From Microbacterium sp. SA39 (GTDB lineage Bacteria > Actinomycetota > Actinomycetes > Actinomycetales > Microbacteriaceae), in the NCBI RefSeq assembly GCF_000967865.1, contig NZ_JXRU01000033.1, positions 62,001-126,000 of the forward strand: 64,000 nucleotides of DNA, given 5' to 3'. The notes beneath the pieces were generated by a model, which did not search any database, was not told where the DNA came from, and saw nothing but the letters and a program-made list of their open reading frames with translations. The first letter of the stretch is position 1, and each line of letters opens with the position of its first letter. This document shows positions 1 through 6,702 of the stretch, one piece after another. The position numbers and the translations under genes were made by a program.

Positions 1-158
1 GCGCGGAACGCCTGCTCGAGAAGGCCTGGGACGAGAACGCCAATCCGTTCACGAACTCCGTCAAGGTGACCATCAGCACGCTGCGACGGAAGCTGGGGGA
101 ACCGGGCGTGATCGAGACCCTGTCCGGCGCCGGCTACGTGATCGGACGGATGGGCTAG
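1..158 (+). CDS. OmpR-family response regulator, C-terminal end (partial)
   Basis: Only the last 51 residues are in the window, read from position 3 to the TAG at 156-158. They form the end of a winged-helix OmpR/PhoB DNA-binding domain: the recognition-helix part around 'NSVKVTISTLRRKLG' and the closing hairpin 'GAGYVI'. It is very similar to the end of the regulator at 34474-35145, with the shared words 'AWDENA' and 'PFTN', so the two are probably paralogues. The kinase gene starts on the next base, so they form one two-component operon. Its likely targets include the direct-repeat boxes 40 bp after the kinase gene, but this is inference. The receiver domain is outside the window. Confidence 0.9.
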   Translation, partial: AERLLEKAWDENANPFTNSVKVTISTLRRKLGEPGVIETLSGAGYVIGRMG

Positions 159-1367
159 ATGTCGACCGCATCTGCACACGACGCCTCACCCGCGGACCGC
201 CCCCGGATCACCGTCGAAGGATTCCGGCTCACGCTCCGCACTCGCCTCGCCCTCACCTATGCCGGGCTTCTCACGCTAGCCGGAGCCCTGATGATGCTCG
301 TGGTCTACATCGTCGTCGGCTTCCTCCCCACCTACGCGTTCTCCACACCGGCGACAGCTGTCACGCCCACGTCCGAGATCACACGGCAGTCCGAGGTCGG
401 CATCGATTCGACGGCCGCCGTGCCCGGTTTCGTGCTCACGTCCAGCAGTGACGTGCAGACGTTGATCCTGGTGATCGCGGTCATTCTCCTGGTACTGCTC
501 GCCTGCGGCGGAGGATGGGCCGGGTGGACGCTGGCCGGTCGGATGCTCCGACCGCTGCAGGAGGTCAACGCCGCAGCACATCGGGCGGCGCGCGGGCACC
601 TCGACCATCGGATCGTGTTGACCGGCCCTCGAGACGAGCTCACCGATCTGGCGGACACCTTCGATGAGATGCTCGACGGTCTTGAGCGCTCGTTCGGCAC
701 GTATCGGCGATTCGCGGCCAATGCGTCGCACGAGCTGCGCACGCCTCTCGCCACGACACGGGCGATGCTGGATGTCGCGCTGGCCGGTGCGGATCCGGGA
801 GAGCGTCCGCTGCTGGAGAGACTGCGCGAGACGAACGAACGGAGCATCGACACCGTCGAGGCGCTGCTGGACCTTTCCGAGGTCGAGGCCTCGACGACCG
901 AGCACGGGATCGTCGCGCTCGAGCAGGTGGCCACGTATGTGCTGACGGATGCCGCGCCCGAGGCGGACGACGCCGGAGTACGAATCGACTATCGGCTGTC
1001 CGCCGCAGCCGTCGCGGGAGACGGGGCACTGCTCAGACACCTTGTGTCGAATCTCGTCCTGAACGGCATCCGTCACAACCACGTCGGCGGTTGGCTGACG
1101 GTGACGACGTCCCAGCGTCCGGGGCACGGAGCGGAACTGCGCGTCGCGAACTCGGGAGCGCTCGTTTCGGAGGCCGACCTGGAGACGCTCACCGACCCGT
1201 TCTTCCGGGCACGCGGCCGCTCGGCGGACTCCACCTCGCGAGGCCGCGGGCTCGGTCTGTCGATCGTGAAGGCCATCGCCGACCGGCATGGCGCGACCCT
1301 CGAGTTCGAGGCGAGGAGTGAAGGCGGGCTCGTCACCGTCGTCACTTTCCCTCGCGCTCCGGAATGA
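159..1367 (+). CDS. Sensor histidine kinase (HAMP, HisKA, HATPase_c)
   Basis: A membrane sensor kinase of 402 residues. There are two hydrophobic segments, at about residues 30-57 and 102-127, around a short extracytoplasmic loop. A HAMP domain follows, then the phosphoacceptor motif 'ASHELRTPL' with His191, the N box 'NLVLNGIRHN', and a G box 'GRGLGLSIVKAIADRHG'. The ATG follows directly after the stop codon of the response regulator, so the pair should be translationally coupled. Overall architecture matches the kinase at 35132-36220, which sits with van-like genes, so the two systems look like paralogues. The small sensor loop gives no clue to the ligand. The potassium transporter immediately downstream makes osmotic or K+ sensing possible but unproven. 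Confidence 0.93.
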   Translation: MSTASAHDASPADRPRITVEGFRLTLRTRLALTYAGLLTLAGALMMLVVYIVVGFLPTYAFSTPATAVTPTSEITRQSEVGIDSTAAVPGFVLTSSSDVQTLILVIAVILLVLLACGGGWAGWTLAGRMLRPLQEVNAAAHRAARGHLDHRIVLTGPRDELTDLADTFDEMLDGLERSFGTYRRFAANASHELRTPLATTRAMLDVALAGADPGERPLLERLRETNERSIDTVEALLDLSEVEASTTEHGIVALEQVATYVLTDAAPEADDAGVRIDYRLSAAAVAGDGALLRHLVSNLVLNGIRHNHVGGWLTVTTSQRPGHGAELRVANSGALVSEADLETLTDPFFRARGRSADSTSRGRGLGLSIVKAIADRHGATLEFEARSEGGLVTVVTFPRAPE

Positions 1368-1403
1368 GTGACCGCCACCCCGCGACGAAGCCGTCCACGA
1401 CAC

Positions 1404-1425
1404 CGTGAGGATTCCGTGAGGGTCA
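1404..1425 (+). promoter_or_regulatory. Pair of 11-bp direct repeats (CGTGAGGAT type), distal
   Basis: Two adjacent 11-bp units, CGTGAGGATTC (1404-1414) and CGTGAGGGTCA (1415-1425). Head-to-tail 11-bp spacing is typical of sites bound by OmpR/PhoB-type dimers. They lie upstream of the second array at 1436-1468, in front of the KimA-like gene. Confidence 0.6.
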
Positions 1426-1435
1426 TCCACACACC

Positions 1436-1468
1436 CGTAGGGATTTCGTGAGGATGGCGTGAGGATGC
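1436..1468 (+). promoter_or_regulatory. Triple 11-bp direct repeat, proximal
   Basis: Three contiguous units: CGTAGGGATTT (1436-1446), CGTGAGGATGG (1447-1457) and CGTGAGGATGC (1458-1468). The array ends 12 bp before the proposed -10 hexamer at 1481. That is where a PhoB-class activator binds when it replaces the -35 element. A related pair occurs before kdp at 4795-4816. The binding protein is likely KdpE or the regulator at the left edge; this is inference. Confidence 0.65.
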
Positions 1469-1480
1469 CGTCTGCAGGCG

Positions 1481-1486
1481 TAGTGT
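1481..1486 (+). promoter_or_regulatory. -10 hexamer TAGTGT of the KimA-like gene
   Basis: TAGTGT fits the actinobacterial TANNNT -10 pattern and ends 8 nt before the GTG at 1495. Transcription would then begin at or next to the start codon, giving a leaderless mRNA. No -35 element is apparent; the direct repeats occupy its place. Confidence 0.5.
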
Positions 1487-1494
1487 CGCCGGAC

Positions 1495-3540
1495 GTGTCA
1501 GACGAAATCAGAGACAGCGTAGAAGGCCCGCCGCGCGCCAAGCGGATCCTGATCGGTGACCCGCTGACGAGTGCGCAGGTCGAGGATCAGCTGCTCCCGA
1601 AGAAGATGGCGCTGCCGATCTTCGCCTCGGATGCACTGAGTTCCGTGGCGTACGCGCCGCAGGAGCTCGTGATGATCCTGCTGATCGGCGGACTCACGTT
1701 CCTGTCGTTCACTCCGATGGTCGCGGCCGCGGTCGTGCTGCTGCTCATCGTCGTCGTGCTCAGCTATCGGCAGCTCATCAAGGCCTACCCCTCCGGCGGT
1801 GGCGACTACGAGGTCGCCTCGAAGAATCTCGGCGAGATCCCCGGCGTGATCGTCGCCGCGGCGCTCCTCGTCGACTACGTGCTGACCGTTGCCGTGTCGG
1901 TCGCCTCGGGTGTCGACAACATCATCTCGGCCGTGCCCGGGCTCGACCCGCTGCGAGTGGAACTGGCCGTGGGCTTCGTCATCCTGATCATCATCGTGAA
2001 CCTGCGCGGGGTGCGCGAGGCCTCCCTCGTGTTCGCGATCCCGACCTACGTCTTCATCGCCTCGGTCGCCTTCATGATCGTGACGGGACTCGTGCGCACG
2101 TTCCTCGGCGATGCGCCGATCGCGTCGAGCGCCGAGTTCTCGGTGCAGGCGGAGAACCTCAGCCAGGCCGCCGTCATCCTCCTCATTCTGCGCGCGTTCT
2201 CGAGCGGATGCTCCGCCCTCACGGGCGTCGAGGCCGTCTCGAACGGCGTGCCCGCCTTCCGGACCCCGAAGGTGCGCAACGCGCAGTCGACCCTCGTGCT
2301 GATGGGCTCGATCGCGGCCTGTCTGTTCGCCGGCCTCACGGCGCTCGCCCTGATCACCGGTGTGCACTACGCCGAGAACCCGTGCGACCTCATCGGCTTC
2401 GACTGCACGAATCCGCAGCCCAGCCTGATGGCGCAGATCGCGAGCGCGACGTTCGGCGGCGGCAGCATCCTGTTCTTCATCGTGCAGGCGGCGACCGCCT
2501 GCGTGCTGCTGCTCGCGGCGAACACGGCGTTCAACGGATTCCCGTTGCTCGGCTCTGTGCTGGCCCGCGACGGCTACGCCCCGAAGTCGCTGAACACGCG
2601 CGGTGACCGCCTCGTGTTCTCGAACGGCATGATCCTGCTCGGCATCGGGGCGATGATCGTGCTCGTGGTCTTCCAGGCGAAGCTGACGACGCTGATCCAG
2701 CTGTACATCATCGGAGTCTTCGTGTCGTTCTCGCTCGGTCAGATCGGCATGGTCCGGCACTGGAAGCGCATACTGCGCGGGTCTTCCGTCTCGGCATCCG
2801 ACCGCCGCTCCGCGAGGGTCGGCCTGGCCATCAACTCCGTCGGGGCGGCCATGACGGTGGCGGTGCTGCTGATCGTGACCATCACGAAGTTCACGCACGG
2901 CGCGTATCTGGTGTTCTTCGCGATCCCGATCCTCGCGTTCCTGATGCTGGGGGTGAAGCGCTACTACCGTGACGTCGAACACGAGATCGCGATCGACGAC
3001 ATCACGCGCTTCGGCGCCACGGGCGACGTGGCCATCGTCATGGTCAGCAAGCTGCAGAAGCCGGTCGCTAAGGCGGTCGACTACGCGGTCGCCGCGAAGC
3101 ACGGCAAGACGATCGCGGTGCATGTCGCCGTCGATGCGGATGCCGCCACCGAGCTGCAGCAGCAATGGGCCGACCATCTGATGCCGATCCCGCTCGTGAT
3201 CCTCGAGTCGCCGTACCGCTCGTTCGCGCAGCCGGTGACCCAGTTCATCAAGCAGTACCGCGCGAAGCACGGCTCGTCGGTCATCACCGTGTACCTGCCG
3301 CAATACATCGTCGGCCACTGGTGGGAGTCGTTCCTGCACAACCGTCGCGCTCGACGCCTCGCCAACCAGCTGATGCTCGTGCACGGGGTGTCCATCACCC
3401 TCGTACCGTGGCTGCTCGACTCGTCCGAGCTCATCTACGGTCGACGGTCGCGCCCGCTTCCCGGCCAGGAGCGGGCCGGGCGGCCGGTGGTCGTGTCGGG
3501 GCGCCGGGCGCATCGGCCGGCGGGACCTCCACAGAACTGA
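1495..3540 (+). CDS. kimA: KimA-like APC-superfamily potassium transporter
   Basis: An integral membrane transporter of 681 residues from the GTG at 1495. The order of conserved words follows Bacillus KimA (YdaO): 'ASDALSSVAYAPQE', 'SYRQLIKAYPSGGGDYEV', 'LVDYVLTVAVSVASG', 'LRAFSSGCSALTGVEAVSNG' and 'AANTAFNGFPLLG'. About twelve membrane segments are followed by a cytoplasmic tail of roughly 190 residues resembling the KimA regulatory tail. KimA imports K+ with protons and is inhibited by c-di-AMP in Firmicutes. The GTG at 1459 is also open, but it lies inside a regulatory direct repeat and before the proposed -10, so 1495 is preferred. Nearby kdp supports a K+ role; amino-acid transport is the main alternative. 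Confidence 0.85.
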   Translation: MSDEIRDSVEGPPRAKRILIGDPLTSAQVEDQLLPKKMALPIFASDALSSVAYAPQELVMILLIGGLTFLSFTPMVAAAVVLLLIVVVLSYRQLIKAYPSGGGDYEVASKNLGEIPGVIVAAALLVDYVLTVAVSVASGVDNIISAVPGLDPLRVELAVGFVILIIIVNLRGVREASLVFAIPTYVFIASVAFMIVTGLVRTFLGDAPIASSAEFSVQAENLSQAAVILLILRAFSSGCSALTGVEAVSNGVPAFRTPKVRNAQSTLVLMGSIAACLFAGLTALALITGVHYAENPCDLIGFDCTNPQPSLMAQIASATFGGGSILFFIVQAATACVLLLAANTAFNGFPLLGSVLARDGYAPKSLNTRGDRLVFSNGMILLGIGAMIVLVVFQAKLTTLIQLYIIGVFVSFSLGQIGMVRHWKRILRGSSVSASDRRSARVGLAINSVGAAMTVAVLLIVTITKFTHGAYLVFFAIPILAFLMLGVKRYYRDVEHEIAIDDITRFGATGDVAIVMVSKLQKPVAKAVDYAVAAKHGKTIAVHVAVDADAATELQQQWADHLMPIPLVILESPYRSFAQPVTQFIKQYRAKHGSSVITVYLPQYIVGHWWESFLHNRRARRLANQLMLVHGVSITLVPWLLDSSELIYGRRSRPLPGQERAGRPVVVSGRRAHRPAGPPQN

Positions 3541-3577
3541 CGCGCGACGGCATCCTGTGGAATGCCACCGGCATCCC

Positions 3578-3583
3578 TAGGCT
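3578..3583 (+). promoter_or_regulatory. -10 hexamer TAGGCT, leaderless start of the ThuA-like gene
   Basis: TAGGCT is followed by exactly 6 nt and then the ATG at 3590. This places the transcription start at the start codon. Confidence 0.5.
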
Positions 3584-3589
3584 GGGGCG

Positions 3590-4297
3590 ATGAACTCACG
3601 CAGAGCCCTCATCGTGCGCGGCGGCTGGCCGGGCCACCAGCCCGTGGAGACGACGGACCTCTTCCGCCCGTTCCTCGGCGACAACGGCTTCGACATCCGG
3701 ATCGAGGAGTCCAGCGAGATCTACGCGGATGCCCACGTCATGGCGCGGACCGACCTGATCGTGCAGGCCGTCTCGATGTCGGAGATCTCCTCGGCCGCGA
3801 TCAAGGGGCTGCGCGAAGCCGTGATCGCGGGGACCGGCTTCGCCGGGTGGCACGGCGGCATCGTCGACTCCTACCGGATCAACTCGGACTACCTGCAGCT
3901 CGTGGGCGGACAGTTCGTCAAGCATCCGTCCAAGGCTCCGGAGGAGATTCGCGGCGACGGCGCCGACAGCTTCCTCCCCCACACGATCGACATCACCGAG
4001 CTCGGCCGCGACCACGAGATCACCCGGGGCATCGCGAACTTCGCGCTCACGACCGAGCAGTACTGGGTGCTGCACGACGACCTCAACGATGTGCTGGCGA
4101 CGACGACGCATCCGGCGCGACCGGATCAGCCCTGGCACCGACCGATCACCTCGCCGGCGGTCTGGACCCGCTCCTGGGGTGCCGGCCGTGTCTTCGTCGC
4201 CACCCCAGGTCACGACACGGAGGTGCTCCGCGACGCGAACGTGCGCACGATCGTCGAGCGCGGATTGCTGTGGGCGAGTCGCAGGGGATCGGCATGA
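3590..4297 (+). CDS. ThuA-like (trehalose-utilisation/glutamine-amidotransferase fold) protein
   Basis: A soluble protein of 235 residues. The start 'RRALIVRGGWPGHQP', the later 'GTGFAGWHGGIVDSY', and 'ITRGIANFALTTEQYW' fit the ThuA domain, which has a class-I amidotransferase-like fold and is found near sugar-utilisation genes. The conserved 'GWHGG' element and the aromatic 'EQYW' are present. There is no signal peptide. It stands alone between the KimA-like gene and kdp and has its own leaderless promoter, so the context gives no substrate. ThuA proteins have been linked to sugar modification or breakdown, but the biochemical role here is not shown by the sequence. Confidence 0.8.
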   Translation: MNSRRALIVRGGWPGHQPVETTDLFRPFLGDNGFDIRIEESSEIYADAHVMARTDLIVQAVSMSEISSAAIKGLREAVIAGTGFAGWHGGIVDSYRINSDYLQLVGGQFVKHPSKAPEEIRGDGADSFLPHTIDITELGRDHEITRGIANFALTTEQYWVLHDDLNDVLATTTHPARPDQPWHRPITSPAVWTRSWGAGRVFVATPGHDTEVLRDANVRTIVERGLLWASRRGSA

Positions 4298-4366
4298 CGG
4301 CACCCGACACGGGGAGTCCTTCGAAACTCGCGTGAACTCTTCTCCCGGGATCGGGCAATAACCGGT

Positions 4367-4639
4367 ATGACCATTCACGACACGCACGCCGTCGACCCCG
4401 CAGCGGTCGCGCTCCCCCAGACCATCCAGGTCGATCTCACCTGGCTCTACACCGACCTGCAGGCCAGCCGGAGCGACTCCCACCGGCTCATGGCGACGGG
4501 TGCGGCCGGGAGAGGAGATCGAGAAGCGGATGCTGATCGCTCGCGCTACGGGACCCCGCACCCCTCCGCGATGAAGAGGGCGATCGACTTCGTGCTCCGC
4601 CTCACCGACTCGACATCGACGCGATCGACGTCGCCGTGA
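4367..4639 (+). pseudogene. Degraded hypothetical gene upstream of kdp
   Basis: A 90-codon reading frame begins protein-like ('TIQVDLTWLYTDLQ') but becomes low-complexity Ser/Thr/Arg near its end. Another frame then gives a plausible strand-like ending, 'DIDAIDVAVISLG', with a TGA at about 4650-4652. This suggests an old gene broken by at least one frameshift. I do not recognise the family. It could also be a spurious frame in high-GC DNA. Confidence 0.3.
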
Positions 4640-4691
4640 TCAGCCTCGGCTGAGGAGCTGCTCCGGGACGGGCACCCAGCCGCTGCCCGCC

Positions 4692-4752
4692 GCTCCGGTT
4701 GCAGTTCGCGCCGCCCGGTGGCGGCGGAGGCGGCAGCACCTGCGACCGGAGC
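4692..4752. repeat. Intergenic inverted repeat, family C copy 1
   Basis: Left arm 4692-4714 (GCTCCGGTTGCAG...) and right arm 4729-4752 (...CTGCGACCGGAGC) are imperfectly complementary. The same arms occur at 24011-24106. Here the element lies between the degraded gene and the kdp control region. It could end transcription entering from the left. Confidence 0.6.
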
Positions 4753-4794
4753 ACCGACCGACTGTGAGCGTCGCGCATGCGTCGGGCGGGAACC

Positions 4795-4816
4795 CGTAGG
4801 GGAACCGTGAGGATCG
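4795..4816 (+). promoter_or_regulatory. Pair of 11-bp direct repeats upstream of kdp
   Basis: CGTAGGGGAAC (4795-4805) and CGTGAGGATCG (4806-4816) match the first two units of the array before kimA. A degenerate third unit at 4817-4827 would end 12 bp before a TTGTAT hexamer (4840-4845) and 25 bp before the first start codon. That is nearly the kimA geometry. Candidate KdpE site; inferred. Confidence 0.6.
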
Positions 4817-4852
4817 CCGGATGCTGCGCCGCACCGGAGTTGTATCGACTTC

Positions 4853-4936
4853 GTGCTCGACATCATCTACCTCGCGCTGACTCTCGCGCTGTTCGCCCTG
4901 GTCTCCTCGATCGCTGCGGCGGTGGAGAAGCTGTGA
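4853..4936 (+). CDS. 27-residue single-span membrane peptide upstream of kdpF
   Basis: A GTG start at 4853 gives 27 residues, almost all hydrophobic ('[20 protein letters not shown]') and ending 'VEKL'. Its TGA (4934-4936) overlaps the GTG start of kdpF by two bases, a standard coupling arrangement. There is no strong Shine-Dalgarno, but a TTGTAT hexamer ends 7 nt before the GTG, so a leaderless mRNA is plausible. Its size and topology resemble KdpF, the small subunit that stabilises the KdpABC complex. It may be a second small subunit or an assembly factor; this is inference. It is too short for routine gene finders. Confidence 0.6.
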   Translation: MLDIIYLALTLALFALVSSIAAAVEKL

Positions 4937-5022
4937 TCGTCTTCGAGATCGCCGCCGCCGCCCTCGCGGTCGCCGCGGTCATCTACCTCGTGGTCGCCCT
5001 CGTCGCGCCGGAGAGGTTCTGA
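4933..5022 (+). CDS. kdpF: KdpF, small subunit of the K+-transporting ATPase
   Basis: 29 residues from the GTG at 4933, with one membrane span and the KdpF-type ending '[12 protein letters not shown]'. An upstream ATG at 4777 is in frame, but it would add about 50 arginine-rich residues unlike the family and would run through the regulatory repeats. The coupled GTG is therefore chosen. The stop overlaps the kdpA ATG (TGATG). KdpF stabilises the KdpABC complex in the membrane. Confidence 0.8.
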   Translation: MIVFEIAAAALAVAAVIYLVVALVAPERF

Positions 5023-6701
5023 TGGACGCCTCGATCTGGTTCGGCATCCTGCAGGTCGCGGCCGTCGTCGTCGTGCTCGTGATGCTCTATCGCCCCCTCG
5101 GCGACTACATCGCCCACGTCTACTCGGCGCCGCGCGACCTGCGCGTCGAGCGCGGTCTCTACCGGCTCATCGGCGTCGATTCCCGCTCCGAGCAGACCTG
5201 GCGTGCGTATGCCCGGAGCGTGCTCGCATTCTCGGTCGTCGGCGTCGTCCTCGTCTACGGGATGCAGCGACTCCAGGCGTTCCTCCCGCAGTCTCTCGGC
5301 CTGCCCGCGGTGCCGGAGGGACTCGCGTTCAACACCGCGGCATCCTTCGTGACCAACACGAACTGGCAGTCGTACTCCCCCGAGCAGACCATGGGCTACG
5401 TCGTGCAGCTCGCCGGACTCACCGTGCAGAACTTCGTGTCGGCGGCCGTCGGCCTCACGATCGCGATCGCGCTCATCCGCGGCCTCGCGCGCCGGGGCTC
5501 GTCGACGATCGGCAACTTCTGGGTCGACCTGACCCGCGGTCTCGGGCGCCTGCTCCTGCCGCTCGCGCTGATCGGCGCGGTCGTGCTGCTCGCGGGCGGT
5601 GTCATCCAGAACTTCGCCGGATTCACCGACGTCACCACCGTCTCGGGCGGTACGCAGACCATCCCCGGCGGACCGGTCGCCTCGCAGGAGGCGATCAAGC
5701 TGCTCGGCACGAACGGCGGCGGGTTCTTCAATGCCAATTCGGCGCACCCGTTCGAGAACCCGACCGCGTTCACGAACCTGGTGCAGATCCTGCTGATCCT
5801 CGTGATCCCGTTCTCCCTCCCCCGCACGTTCGGCCGCATGATCGGCGACCACCGCCAGGGATACGCGATCGCCGCCGTCATGAGCACGATCTTCCTCGTC
5901 TCGACCTTCGCCCTCTCGGCACTCGAGCTCGCCGGGCGCGGCAGCGCTCCGGAACTCGCCGGCGCCGCGATGGAGGGAAAGGAGGTGCGCTTCGGCATCC
6001 TGAGCTCCACACTGTTCGGCAGCGCCAGCACCCTCACGTCGACCGGCGCGGTCAACTCGATGCACGACTCGTACACGGCTCTCGGCGGCATGATGCCGAT
6101 GCTGAACATGATGCTCGGCGAGGTCGCCCCCGGCGGCGTGGGCTCGGGACTCTACGGAATGCTGGTGCTCGCGATCATCGCGGTCTTCGTCGGCGGGCTG
6201 CTGGTCGGCCGCACCCCCGAGTACCTCGGCAAACGGATCGGTCCGCGGGAGATCAAGCTCGCGAGCCTGTACATCCTCGTCGTGCCGGCGCTCGTACTGG
6301 GCGGCACGGCGCTGAGCTTCGCGATCCCCGGCATCCGGGCAGACGTCGAGGCGACCAGCATCCTGAACCCGGGCGTGCACGGCATGGGCGAGGTGCTCTA
6401 TGCGTTCACCTCCGCCGCGAACAACAACGGCTCAGCCTTCGCCGGGCTCACCGCGAACACCCCGTGGTTCAACACGGCCCTGGGTGTCGCGATGCTGCTC
6501 GGACGCTTCCTCCCGATCGTGCTCGTCCTGGCGCTGGCCGGCTCGTTCGCAGCGCAGGAGCGCATCCCCGCCACGTCGGGCACTCTCCCCACCCACCGGC
6601 CGCAGTTCGTCGGCCTGCTCCTCGCCGTGACGGTCATCGTCACCGCGCTCACCTACTTCCCCGTGCTCGCACTGGGACCCCTCGCTGAAGGACTCGTCTG
6701 A
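5022..6701 (+). CDS. kdpA: KdpA, K+-channel-like subunit of the Kdp ATPase
   Basis: A 559-residue polytopic membrane protein of normal KdpA length with about ten spans. Selectivity-filter-like loops are visible: '[13 protein letters not shown]', '[19 protein letters not shown]', '[13 protein letters not shown]' and '[14 protein letters not shown]'. KdpA is the superfamily-of-K+-transporters subunit that binds and conducts K+ from outside. It is translationally coupled to kdpF by a one-base overlap and is followed by kdpB after one base. No key feature is missing. Confidence 0.97.
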   Translation: MDASIWFGILQVAAVVVVLVMLYRPLGDYIAHVYSAPRDLRVERGLYRLIGVDSRSEQTWRAYARSVLAFSVVGVVLVYGMQRLQAFLPQSLGLPAVPEGLAFNTAASFVTNTNWQSYSPEQTMGYVVQLAGLTVQNFVSAAVGLTIAIALIRGLARRGSSTIGNFWVDLTRGLGRLLLPLALIGAVVLLAGGVIQNFAGFTDVTTVSGGTQTIPGGPVASQEAIKLLGTNGGGFFNANSAHPFENPTAFTNLVQILLILVIPFSLPRTFGRMIGDHRQGYAIAAVMSTIFLVSTFALSALELAGRGSAPELAGAAMEGKEVRFGILSSTLFGSASTLTSTGAVNSMHDSYTALGGMMPMLNMMLGEVAPGGVGSGLYGMLVLAIIAVFVGGLLVGRTPEYLGKRIGPREIKLASLYILVVPALVLGGTALSFAIPGIRADVEATSILNPGVHGMGEVLYAFTSAANNNGSAFAGLTANTPWFNTALGVAMLLGRFLPIVLVLALAGSFAAQERIPATSGTLPTHRPQFVGLLLAVTVIVTALTYFPVLALGPLAEGLV

Positions 6702-6702
6702 C

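Noticed and set aside
1368..1494. A c-di-AMP (ydaO-type) riboswitch before the KimA-like gene
   Set aside because: The proposed transcript starts at the GTG and the region is filled with direct repeats. I could not see the riboswitch core.
1498..3513. A 671-codon frame antisense to the KimA-like gene
   Set aside because: It is rich in Arg, Asp, His and Gly with no fold-like pattern, and such long antisense frames occur behind many genes here because of third-position GC. The membrane-protein frame on the plus strand is clearly the real gene.
4777..5022. An 81-residue version of KdpF starting at 4777
   Set aside because: The extra N-terminus is Arg/Gly-rich, crosses the regulatory repeats and overlaps another small membrane frame. 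KdpF is normally about 29 residues.
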